Shown one piece after another: positions 1 to 4,745 of a stretch of 9,320 nucleotides of DNA (position 1 is the first letter of the stretch; each line of letters starts with the position of its first letter). The stretch covers positions 1 through 9,320 of the forward strand of contig JAPLPA010000199.1 in assembly GCA_026400415.1 (NCBI GenBank), written 5' to 3'. The notes beneath the pieces were generated by a model. It worked only from the letters and a program-made list of their open reading frames with translations, did no database searches and had not been told where the DNA came from. Both the position numbers and the translations under genes were made by a program. Source of the DNA: Afipia sp. (GTDB lineage Bacteria > Pseudomonadota > Alphaproteobacteria > Rhizobiales > Xanthobacteraceae).

Positions 1-573
1 TCGGACTACGACCGCGAGAAGCTGCAGGAGCGTCTGGCCAAGCTCGCGGGCGGCGTTGCCGTCATTCGCGTCGGCGGCGCGACCGAAGTCGAAGTGAAGG
101 AGCGCAAGGATCGCGTTGATGACGCGATGCATGCGACCCGTGCGGCTGTCGAAGAAGGCATCGTGCCGGGCGGCGGCGTCGCTCTCCTGCGCGCATCCGA
201 GCAGCTCAAGCGCATCAAGACCCAGAACGACGACCAGAAAACCGGCGTCGAGATCGTCCGCAAGGCGCTCTCCGCTCCGGCCCGCCAGATCGCCATCAAC
301 GCAGGCGAAGACGGCTCGGTCATCGTCGGCAAGAGTCTGGAGAAGGATCAGTATTCGTACGGCTTCGACTCGCAGACCGGCGAATACGTCAACCTGATCT
401 CGAAGGGCATCATCGACCCGACGAAGGTCGTTCGCGCGGCGATCCAGAACGCAGCCTCTGTGGCGGCGCTTCTGATCACGACTGAGGCCATGATTGCCGA
501 AGTGCCGAAGAAGGCCGGTCCTGCCGGCGGCGGCATGCCTCCGGGCGGCGGCATGGGCGGCATGGATTTCTGA
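1..573 (+). CDS. groL: Chaperonin GroEL (Hsp60), C-terminal part; 5' end outside the window
   Basis: The window opens in frame inside GroEL; 190 residues and the stop are present, about the last third of a ~546-aa protein. The first residue (SDYDREKLQERLAKLAGG) corresponds to about residue 358 of E. coli GroEL by memory of that sequence. The segment covers the end of the apical domain, the second intermediate-domain segment (RVDDAMHATRAAVEEG, with the Asp equivalent to the ATPase residue D398 of E. coli) and the equatorial domain (VPGGGVALLR; DPTKVVRAAIQNAASVA). The tail is the usual Gly/Met-rich type ending GGMDF. GroEL with GroES folds proteins in the cytoplasm in an ATP-driven cycle. Alphaproteobacteria often carry several groESL copies, and which copy this is cannot be told because groES and the promoter lie upstream. 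An intrinsic terminator follows 27 bp after the stop. Identification is essentially certain. Confidence 0.98.
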   Translation, partial: SDYDREKLQERLAKLAGGVAVIRVGGATEVEVKERKDRVDDAMHATRAAVEEGIVPGGGVALLRASEQLKRIKTQNDDQKTGVEIVRKALSAPARQIAINAGEDGSVIVGKSLEKDQYSYGFDSQTGEYVNLISKGIIDPTKVVRAAIQNAASVAALLITTEAMIAEVPKKAGPAGGGMPPGGGMGGMDF

Positions 574-626
574 TCCACGCTTCTCAAGCGAATACAAAAA
601 CCCCGGCAGCGATGCCGGGGTTTTTT
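555..626 (+). repeat. Direct repeat copy 1: groEL 3' end plus terminator
   Basis: This stretch (the last groEL codons, the stop, the spacer and the terminator) recurs in diverged form at 1175-1252. The first 20 bp (555-574) are identical to 1175-1194, an offset of 620 bp. The spacer motifs CACG and CGAATAC and the terminator then align with scattered substitutions and a 6-bp insertion in copy 2. Confidence 0.9.
596..626 (+). terminator. Intrinsic terminator of groEL, probably bidirectional
   Basis: A perfect stem, CCCCGGC (601-607) with GCCGGGG (614-620), plus an A-T pair closing a GCGA (GNRA-type) tetraloop at 609-612, is followed by six T's (621-626). A run of A's (596-600) on the other side lets the same hairpin act on the minus strand, where the secreted-protein gene ends 22 bp away at 648. 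Confidence 0.93.
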
Positions 627-647
627 CTTAAGGCGAACGATCAGCCG

Positions 648-1049
648 TTACTGGCAGAGCGTGCGGATGCCGTTCTCGTTGATGAACACGCTGCCGGGCT
701 GACAGACAAAACCGTTGCGCGAGGCGTAACCGCCGCGATAACCAGTGTCGCCGCCGCTGTAGCCGTTCGAAGCGCCGCGATCGCTGCGGGTGGGAATGCC
801 GGCGCTGGACTTTCCGTTCCAGCCGTCACCGCGATCCCAGTCATTGCCGTAACGCGCATAGCCGCCGCGATACGAAGGTCCGTCATTGTCCCAGTTGTCG
901 CCATAGGCGGCGTTGGCGTCGTAGCCGCGATTGTAGTTGTAGCCGTTGTTGTAAACCGAGCCGCGCGGCGAAATATCCTGTGCCATCGCGGTCGTTGCGG
1001 CCAGCATTGTCACTGCGGCTGCGGCCGCGAAAATCTTTGTGCGAGTCAT
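648..1049 (-). CDS. Small secreted Gly/Tyr/Asn/Arg-rich protein, EcfG-controlled
   Basis: 133 aa. An N-terminal signal peptide is plain: MTRTK, a hydrophobic Ala/Val/Leu core (residues 6-20) and a probable cleavage site after AMA at residue 23. The mature protein is low-complexity and hydrophilic, rich in Gly, Tyr, Asn, Asp and Arg, with YRGGYA occurring twice. It ends in a more ordered segment carrying two cysteines (FVCQPGSVF and RTLCQ) that could form a disulfide in the periplasm. I do not recognise a named family. An ATG 12 bp upstream is in frame, but GGAG lies 6 nt before the ATG at 1049 and overlaps that upstream ATG, so 1049 is the better start. A perfect EcfG-type promoter lies about 30 bp upstream, predicting induction by general stress. 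The gene is convergent with groEL and is flanked by two copies of the groEL tail and terminator. The function is unknown; an envelope or extracellular stress role is an inference. Confidence 0.85.
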   Translation of the reverse strand: MTRTKIFAAAAAVTMLAATTAMAQDISPRGSVYNNGYNYNRGYDANAAYGDNWDNDGPSYRGGYARYGNDWDRGDGWNGKSSAGIPTRSDRGASNGYSGGDTGYRGGYASRNGFVCQPGSVFINENGIRTLCQ

Positions 1050-1078
1050 GATTTGCTCCATTTGTATTGATGGAGATC

Positions 1079-1103
1079 AACGTGCGGAAGCGGCGCATGT
1101 TCC
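1079..1103 (-). promoter_or_regulatory. EcfG (general stress sigma factor) promoter, GGAAC-N16-CGTT
   Basis: On the minus strand GGAAC (1103-1099) and CGTT (1082-1079) are separated by exactly 16 bp, matching the alphaproteobacterial EcfG consensus (GGAAC, 16-17 bp, CGTT). The -10 element ends 29 bp before the ATG at 1049, leaving a 5' leader of about 20 nt that carries the GGAG ribosome binding site. I saw no other match of this kind upstream of a gene in the window. Confidence 0.82.
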
Positions 1104-1174
1104 GGCGCAAAACGCGCGAATAATGGGCGGAATAGCGGGTTTCATCGTGCTGCAGAAATGACATGATTGAGCGC

Positions 1175-1252
1175 GGGCGGCATGGATTTCTGATTCACGT
1201 GTTTCAGTCGAATACGAAATACAAAACCTTGGCGGAAACGCCGGGGTTTTCT
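1175..1252 (+). repeat. Direct repeat copy 2: orphan groEL tail remnant plus terminator
   Basis: A 20-bp perfect match to the groEL end (still reading Gly-Gly-Met-Asp-Phe-stop) is followed by a diverged spacer and terminator. Nothing upstream of 1171 resembles groEL, and the groEL frame meets a TGA at 1164-1166, so this is a remnant and not a gene. The 6-bp length difference comes from an extra GAAATA-like unit in the spacer (AATACGAAATAC against AATAC). Confidence 0.85.
1223..1250. terminator. Second groEL-type terminator, now at the end of the kinase operon
   Basis: The stem is CCTTGGC (1227-1233) with GCCGGGG (1240-1246). The two C-to-T changes relative to the groEL terminator leave G-U pairs, and a G-C pair closes a GAAA (GNRA) tetraloop at 1235-1238. 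TTTT follows on the plus strand and the flanking AAAA gives a T-tract on the minus strand. The minus-strand histidine kinase gene stops 11 bp away at 1261, so its transcript is the likely present user. Confidence 0.75.
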
Positions 1253-1260
1253 ATTTGATC

Positions 1261-1992
1261 TCACTTCAGCGTAATCACCTGCTCTTGAAGCGACGCAATA
1301 GGAATATTAACGTCGCAGATGAGGCCGGTGGGTTCGAAGATCAAACGCGCTTCGCCCTGCAACTGGCCGGGCAGTGCCTGCTCTATGAATCGGCTGCCGA
1401 AACTCTTTTTCAGCGGCGTGGTGACGACAGGGCCGCCGCTCTCGCGCCATTCGAGCTTGAAGCGATGCGCAACATCGTCGACCGACCAGGCGATCGACAC
1501 GCGCCCGTCCGGCACCGACAGCGCACCGTATTTCAGTGCGTTCGTCGAAAGTTCATGAATGACCATCGAGAGCGCCACCGCAGGCCCCGACGACATCGCG
1601 ATGTTGTCGCCGGTGATCGTGAACTGCTTGAGACCCGCAGTCTGGAACGCGACAATCGCGTTCTCGACAAGTGTGCGGCAACCGGCCCCCGTCCAGCTTT
1701 CGCGGATCAGAAGATCGTGCGAAATGCCCAGTGCTGCGAAACGGCTGGCGATCGTCGCGGCAGCGGCATCGACGCTGGTGGCCCCGCGCAGGCTTTGCGA
1801 AGCGATGGCGGAGGCAATCGACAGCATGTTCTTGACGCGATGATGCAGTTCGCCGATCAGCACGGTCTGTAGCTTCGCGGCAACGACACTCGCTTCAGCT
1901 TCGACACCTGCCTGGATCAGCAGTTGCCGAAGCTGATCGTTCTCACTTTCAACATCGCGTAGCTGGGCGCGAGGCTGTTGCTGAAGTCTCAT
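1261..1992 (-). CDS. HWE-family sensor histidine kinase, soluble, without a sensor domain
   Basis: 243 aa. An N-terminal helical, Gln/Glu-rich segment (about residues 1-45, probable coiled coil) leads into the phosphoacceptor box ELHHRVKNML (48-57; H51 is the expected phosphorylated His). The ATP-binding domain has the N-box HELSTNALKYGAL (146-158, with N151), the WRE motif at 182-184 that names the HWE family, and a G-box-like SFGSRFIE (197-204). There is no transmembrane segment and no recognisable PAS, GAF or receiver domain, so the input must come through the N-terminal helix or a partner. HWE kinases in alphaproteobacteria commonly feed PhyR and the EcfG stress response; that role is suggested, not shown, by the EcfG promoter nearby. 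No response regulator is in the window. It starts at an ATG with GGAGAGG 4 nt upstream, 11 bp after the 66-aa gene, so the two are probably one operon. Confidence 0.93.
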   Translation of the reverse strand: MRLQQQPRAQLRDVESENDQLRQLLIQAGVEAEASVVAAKLQTVLIGELHHRVKNMLSIASAIASQSLRGATSVDAAAATIASRFAALGISHDLLIRESWTGAGCRTLVENAIVAFQTAGLKQFTITGDNIAMSSGPAVALSMVIHELSTNALKYGALSVPDGRVSIAWSVDDVAHRFKLEWRESGGPVVTTPLKKSFGSRFIEQALPGQLQGEARLIFEPTGLICDVNIPIASLQEQVITLK

Positions 1993-2003
1993 GCACCTCT
2001 CCG

Positions 2004-2204
2004 TCAGGCTTTGCGCTTCGGCGCGATTACAACCGGATTGAGTTCGAGAATTTTCTTCTGCGCGTCGGCGTCGTTGGCATGCGGCCCGGAGACGAACGTG
2101 CCGCTGACTTTGTGGATGTACCAGCCGGTCTCGATGCCGAGCCGCGCGGACTCCTCCGCTTTGACGTGACGCGACGCGAGGTTCTGCATGGAAATCTCAG
2201 TCAT
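2004..2204 (-). CDS. Small conserved-looking protein, 66 aa, unknown function
   Basis: I do not recognise a family. The protein is soluble, starts MTEISMQNLASRHVKAEE, contains a central segment with ETGWYIHKVSGTFVSG that looks like short beta strands, and ends in a basic PKRKA tail. It has no signal peptide or membrane segment. The ATG at 2204 is preceded by GAGAG at 8 nt spacing; an in-frame TTG further up (2234) is less likely. The stop lies 11 bp before the start of the HWE kinase on the same strand, so co-transcription is likely. A link to kinase function is only a guess from position. Confidence 0.7.
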   Translation of the reverse strand: MTEISMQNLASRHVKAEESARLGIETGWYIHKVSGTFVSGPHANDADAQKKILELNPVVIAPKRKA

Positions 2205-2282
2205 AATCAATTCTCTCGTTCCCGCCGAACGCAAAGATGAAGTTTCAGGATCAATCGTTCGCGGAAAACAATCGAATTCGAA

Positions 2283-2579
2283 TTAGATGTCGCTATCCAG
2301 CCGCTTGAAATCGGCAAGCACAGCGTCAACAAGATCGCGATGCCGCGTATCCTGCACGCCGAGCGTCGCGGCATAAAGATTGAGAACGTAGCGCGCCTTC
2401 GCCGCCGCCTCCGGCCACGACGCGGCAGGCACATCGAGCAATTGCGTCTCGATCACCAGCTGACGGTCGCGCAACGTCGCCGCCTGCGACTCCGCGTCGG
2501 CGAGCATGCGCCGAATGCCTGTCGCCTTCTGTGCCGCCATGCCGCGATGGGTGTCGAGCTTGATAGGTCCGTCGCTCAT
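2283..2579 (-). CDS. Hypothetical helical protein, 98 aa
   Basis: No family recognised. The sequence reads as mainly alpha-helical and charged (GIRRMLADAESQAATLRDR, then WPEAAAKARYVLNLYAATL), with no signal peptide, membrane segment or cysteines; residues about 20-50 could form a coiled coil. Its ATG overlaps the stop of the upstream gene as ATGA (2576-2579), so the two are probably translationally coupled and their products may act together. It is preferred over the other-frame reading of the same DNA because of this coupling and its balanced composition. Confidence 0.72.
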   Translation of the reverse strand: MSDGPIKLDTHRGMAAQKATGIRRMLADAESQAATLRDRQLVIETQLLDVPAASWPEAAAKARYVLNLYAATLGVQDTRHRDLVDAVLADFKRLDSDI

Positions 2580-2833
2580 GCAGCATCCAGCTTGCGCGCT
2601 TCGGACAGATCGGCGGCACTGATCGCGATCATTTCCATCGAATGCTGATGCGGCGGCGCGCCCGGCACCAAAATGAGAGTCGCTACGCGCCGGTAACTCG
2701 GAAAGGACAGACCTTCGATCAACTCTTCGTCGGTCACGACGTCATAGGCCCCCGCCGCCAGCATGCGGCCGATGCCTTCAATCGACGCGGGGCGCGTGAA
2801 AACGACCGTCTCGCGCCGCGAGCGGATCGTCAT
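2576..2833 (-). CDS. Hypothetical protein, 85 aa, first gene of a coupled pair
   Basis: It starts MTIRSRRETVVFTRPASIEG and contains a stretch reading GMLAAGAYDVVTDEELIEG-like (exact order at residues 20-40), then SYRRVATLILVPG. It looks like a small beta-rich cytoplasmic protein, and I recall similar short hypothetical proteins in Bradyrhizobium relatives, without a function. The ATG at 2833 is chosen because the protein reads well from there. An in-frame ATG at 2860 would add nine residues, and neither start has a good ribosome binding site. Its TGA overlaps the ATG of the 98-aa gene. A perfect 6-bp inverted repeat (2866-2882) lies in its upstream region. Confidence 0.7.
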   Translation of the reverse strand: MTIRSRRETVVFTRPASIEGIGRMLAAGAYDVVTDEELIEGLSFPSYRRVATLILVPGAPPHQHSMEMIAISAADLSEARKLDAA

Positions 2834-2865
2834 AAGGCAGCGGCGAAAAGGAGCATGCACGACAG

Positions 2866-2882
2866 TGCGCCTTTATGGCGCA
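2866..2882. promoter_or_regulatory. Short perfect inverted repeat upstream of the 85-aa gene
   Basis: TGCGCC (2866-2871), a TTTAT spacer and GGCGCA (2877-2882) sit between the 85-aa gene and the plus-strand promoter at 2905. It could be an operator or a leader hairpin for the minus-strand operon. No regulator or experimental role can be named. Confidence 0.4.
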
Positions 2883-2904
2883 AATAGCCACCATTCGTTT
2901 TCAC

Positions 2905-2934
2905 TTGACAGATTTGGAACTTTAGGATTATATT
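2905..2934 (+). promoter_or_regulatory. Strong sigma70-type promoter of a predicted small RNA
   Basis: The -35 box TTGACA (2905-2910) is a perfect consensus. The -10 box is TATATT (2929-2934; 18-bp spacer) or TTATAT (2928-2933; 17-bp spacer). Start of transcription is expected near 2940-2942. No credible reading frame with a ribosome binding site follows, and that position is where a long predicted 5' stem begins. Confidence 0.75.
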
Positions 2935-2940
2935 CCGAAC

Positions 2941-3071
2941 ATCCCGTCCCAAGTTTGAGGGCGTTTCGCGATCGTCACGATGCGCGGGGTGGGATGCGGT
3001 GGCCGCGTGCGGTGTTCGATGCGCGGGCTGGACGAACGGGCGCACGCCTCACAAGGGCGCGGCGCTTTTTT
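2941..3071 (+). ncRNA. Predicted structured small RNA, about 130 nt
   Basis: The stretch is bounded by a consensus promoter and a hairpin with six T's. Its first bases, CATCCCGTCCC (2940-2950), pair over 11 positions (two of them G-U) with GGGGTGGGATG (2986-2996). Inside this stem lies a hairpin, GCG-ATCG / CGAT-CGC around a TCA loop (2968-2985, one bulged G). A third stem is CCGCG (3003-3007) with CGCGG (3022-3026). Open frames across it give only Arg-rich low-quality translations with no ribosome binding site. I do not recognise an Rfam family; it is not 6S, SRP RNA, tmRNA or RNase P RNA by their hallmark motifs. Function and targets are unknown. Confidence 0.62.
3040..3071 (+). terminator. 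Terminator-like hairpin ending the predicted small RNA
   Basis: GCGC (3040-3043) and CGCC (3045-3048) pair with GGCG (3056-3059) and GCGC (3062-3065), with a small internal loop (A opposite CG) and the apical loop TCACAAG. TTTTTT follows at 3066-3071. The internal loop makes it weaker than the groEL terminator, so read-through into the next structured stretch is possible. Confidence 0.58.
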
Positions 3072-3120
3072 ATTCGGCTCATGCTGACGACGCGCTTCAC
3101 GCGGACGGCCCAAGGCGTGT

Positions 3121-3412
3121 GATCCCGGCGCATCGGCTTGCGCCATGGAGGCAGGACGAAAGCGTCGCCTTACAAGAGGCGGCGTCGGACATCCGTAAGC
3201 CCGCGTAACGGTGGTGCACCCAGCTTCGGACACCGGGGATGATCGCGCAACAAGCCGTTCCAACCATTGCGTGCGGAACGCCGGACGCATCCGGCGTGTT
3301 CGTGGTGACTCTGCTCGTGTGCCAAAAACTCACTTTTGCGCACGAGGCTGCGGACGCATCGCGCGTCCGGCGTTCCGCGCGTCCGGCGTTCCGCGCACCC
3401 TCAATTTGAGGG
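3121..3412 (+). ncRNA. Hairpin-rich non-coding stretch, possible second RNA or repeat element
   Basis: Successive stems read along the plus strand: GGCGCA/TGCGCC (3127-3144); CGTCGCCT/AGGCGGCG (3163-3184, loop TACAAG); ACGCCGGA/TCCGGCGT (3278-3297, loop CGCA); CTCGTGTGC/GCGCACGAG extended by AAAA/TTTT (3314-3346); and CCCTCA/TGAGGG (3398-3412). A 16-nt segment at 3273-3288 can alternatively pair with either unit of the tandem repeat at 3361-3392. No promoter of its own was found, so it might be the distal part of a longer transcript from 2941. Translations in all frames are Arg/Ala-rich and unconvincing. It could equally be a dispersed intergenic repeat of this bacterial group. Confidence 0.45.
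3361..3392. repeat. Perfect 16-bp tandem repeat, two units
   Basis: GCGCGTCCGGCGTTCC occurs at 3361-3376 and again at 3377-3392, with GCGC of a third unit following. The segment GCGGAACGCCGGACGC at 3273-3288 is the exact reverse complement of 3363-3378 and of 3379-3394. Confidence 0.9.
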
Positions 3413-3613
3413 CGAAGGAATGTAAGACAACACAGCGCGCCCGCGCTTCCAAGAATAGGGACGATGACTCATGACGTGGCGCATGCGTAGCAACACGTAA
3501 GCGGCGCGATTAACGTTACAAAAGAGTTTAGAGTGCGCGCCGCGCCGTTCAAGACATACCTACCACTCCCCGCCTTTGCATCCGTGATCCTGTCCCGCGC
3601 ATTGGAGACAGTC
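3413..3613. other. Rest of the gene-free stretch, 200 bp; no feature identified
   Basis: Together with the RNA candidates before it, this completes a stretch of about 780 bp without a convincing gene. The only functional element I see is the ribosome binding site of the 40-aa gene at its right end. It should hold that gene's promoter, but no clear consensus boxes were found. Confidence 0.5.
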
Positions 3614-3736
3614 ATGGGTTATTTGTTTCTCGCGTTGACGTTTTACATTTTCGGATTTCTCACCTGTGCCGGCGGCGTTGCCGTGCTGGTGCAAGCCGCC
3701 GAAGACGAAGCGCTTCACGATCTCAGAAATCAGTAA
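3614..3736 (+). CDS. Small single-pass membrane protein, 40 aa
   Basis: A very strong ribosome binding site (GGAGA, 5 nt before the ATG) supports this start over an upstream in-frame GTG at 3533, whose N-terminal extension looks random. The protein starts MGYLFLALTFYIFGFL, has one hydrophobic helix over about residues 2-30 and ends in a short acidic, polar tail (QAAEDEALHDLRNQ) that is probably cytoplasmic or periplasmic depending on orientation. No family recognised. The GNAT-like gene starts 77 bp later on the same strand, with a 6-bp hairpin (3746-3762) between them, so co-transcription is possible but unproven. Confidence 0.68.
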   Translation: MGYLFLALTFYIFGFLTCAGGVAVLVQAAEDEALHDLRNQ

Positions 3737-3745
3737 CGAGTTTTG

Positions 3746-3762
3746 ACGGCGCGCTTCGCCGT
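3746..3762 (+). other. Small intergenic hairpin between the 40-aa and GNAT-like genes
   Basis: ACGGCG (3746-3751) and CGCCGT (3757-3762) form a 6-bp stem with a CGCTT loop. No T-run follows, so it is not a convincing terminator; it could stabilise or attenuate a transcript. Confidence 0.35.
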
Positions 3763-3813
3763 TGGAACGCCCATGACGTTGACGAATAAAACGCAAGCAA
3801 CAGGGACCGGAAC

Positions 3814-4719
3814 ATGATTCATCACATCGCAAGAGACGCCGAGGCCAAGCGCGACAAGATCATCTGCCGTGAAATCGAGTGCGCCGACATCGACGCCATC
3901 GCAACGCTGCTGGCGCGTGGCTTTCCCGCACGCTCGCGCGATTACTGGCTGCGCGGATTGAAGCGCGAACAGGTGCGCGCAATTCCGGATGGCTATCCGC
4001 GCTACGGATACATGCTCGAACACCAGGGCCTCGCCATCGGCGTCGTGCTGGTGCTTTACGCGCAGACCACGCGCGACGGTCAGCCGTCGATCATGTGCAA
4101 TGTCGGAAGCTGGTATGTGGACGAGGCGTTTCGCGGTCACGGCCCTCGCCTGTTGCACTCCGCACTGAACCGCGAGAACGTCACCTATACGGACACCACG
4201 CCGTCGGTGCCGACCTATTCGTTCGTCGAGCGCATCGGTTTCAAAAGCTATTGCAACGGCTTGTTCTTTTCGGTGCCACTGTTTTCGCGCGCCAACTCCG
4301 CCATGCGGGCTGAAATCATTTCGCCGGATTCGAACACGGTGACCGGATTGCCGCAAGCGGAAGCCGAACTGCTGATCGATCACGCGCGTTACGATTGCTT
4401 GAGCATCGTGTGTCGGACGCCGCAAGGTGCGGAGCCGTTCATCCTGCTGCCGTTTCGTATGAAGCAAGGCAAGATCGCCCTGCCCGCGATGCAGTTGATC
4501 TATTGCCGCAATATCGAAAGCTACAAGCGCTGCGCACATGCGATCGGGCGCGAAGTTTTGCGGCGCGCGCGGCCTGTTGTCATTCTGGATGCGAATGGCG
4601 CGGTCGGCGGGCTTTTTGGCGTCTACACGGAAAGACGCGGACGCAAATATTTTCGCGGCCCGCAGACGCCGGAACTTGCGAACCTCACCAACACCGAACC
4701 TGTACTGTTCGGGCTTTGA
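3814..4719 (+). CDS. GNAT-fold acyltransferase-like protein, 301 aa
   Basis: The N-terminal half looks like a Gcn5-related acyltransferase: an opening beta strand (KIICREIECADIDAIATLLARGF), a central strand (GLAIGVVLVLYA), a motif-A-like segment WYVDEAFRGHGPRLLHSAL (about 100-118) and a motif-B-like VERIGFKSY (138-146). Such enzymes move an acyl group from acyl-CoA to an amine or other acceptor. Motif A is degenerate: the expected R-x-x-G-x-G/A reads R-G-H-G-P-R, so acyl-CoA binding may be altered. The C-terminal half (about 165-301) has no motif I recognise and may be a second GNAT-like lobe. AGGGA lies 7 nt before the ATG. It is followed 26 bp later by the FkbM methyltransferase, suggesting one operon and a shared substrate, probably a surface glycan or lipid. 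The substrate is unknown. Confidence 0.75.
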   Translation: MIHHIARDAEAKRDKIICREIECADIDAIATLLARGFPARSRDYWLRGLKREQVRAIPDGYPRYGYMLEHQGLAIGVVLVLYAQTTRDGQPSIMCNVGSWYVDEAFRGHGPRLLHSALNRENVTYTDTTPSVPTYSFVERIGFKSYCNGLFFSVPLFSRANSAMRAEIISPDSNTVTGLPQAEAELLIDHARYDCLSIVCRTPQGAEPFILLPFRMKQGKIALPAMQLIYCRNIESYKRCAHAIGREVLRRARPVVILDANGAVGGLFGVYTERRGRKYFRGPQTPELANLTNTEPVLFGL

Positions 4720-4745
4720 TCGTCTTGCAAGAAAGAGGACACGCG

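Noticed and set aside
612..1070. 152-codon plus-strand frame opposite the secreted-protein gene
   Set aside because: Ala/Val-rich translation is the complement of the Gly/Tyr/Asn-rich gene on the minus strand, which has a signal peptide, ribosome binding site and EcfG promoter.
1167..1193. Second groEL gene or a coding pseudogene at copy 2 of the groEL tail
   Set aside because: Only about six codons match and a stop lies in frame just upstream; there is no groEL-like sequence before 1171.
2763..3122. Plus-strand frame of 119 codons across the small-RNA region (and the 87-codon frame at 3211-3474)
   Set aside because: Arg/Ala-rich, no ribosome binding site, no motif, and stable RNA-like inverted repeats lie across them. 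A short peptide cannot be fully excluded.
3275..3300. GGAAC with a CGTG/TGTT-like sequence at 16-17 bp spacing
   Set aside because: The -10 element does not match CGTT, the GGAAC is part of the hairpin repeat sequence, and no gene follows.
3361..3392. CRISPR-like tandem repeat
   Set aside because: Two directly abutting 16-bp units without spacers and no cas genes; not a CRISPR array.
3764..3780. GGAAC followed by CGTT upstream of the GNAT-like gene
   Set aside because: The spacing is 8 bp, far from the 16-17 bp needed for an EcfG promoter.
4395..4745. N-terminal extension of the FkbM frame
   Set aside because: It overlaps the GNAT-like gene in another frame, its composition is Arg/Cys/His-rich and random-looking, and a well-spaced ribosome binding site precedes the ATG at 4746.
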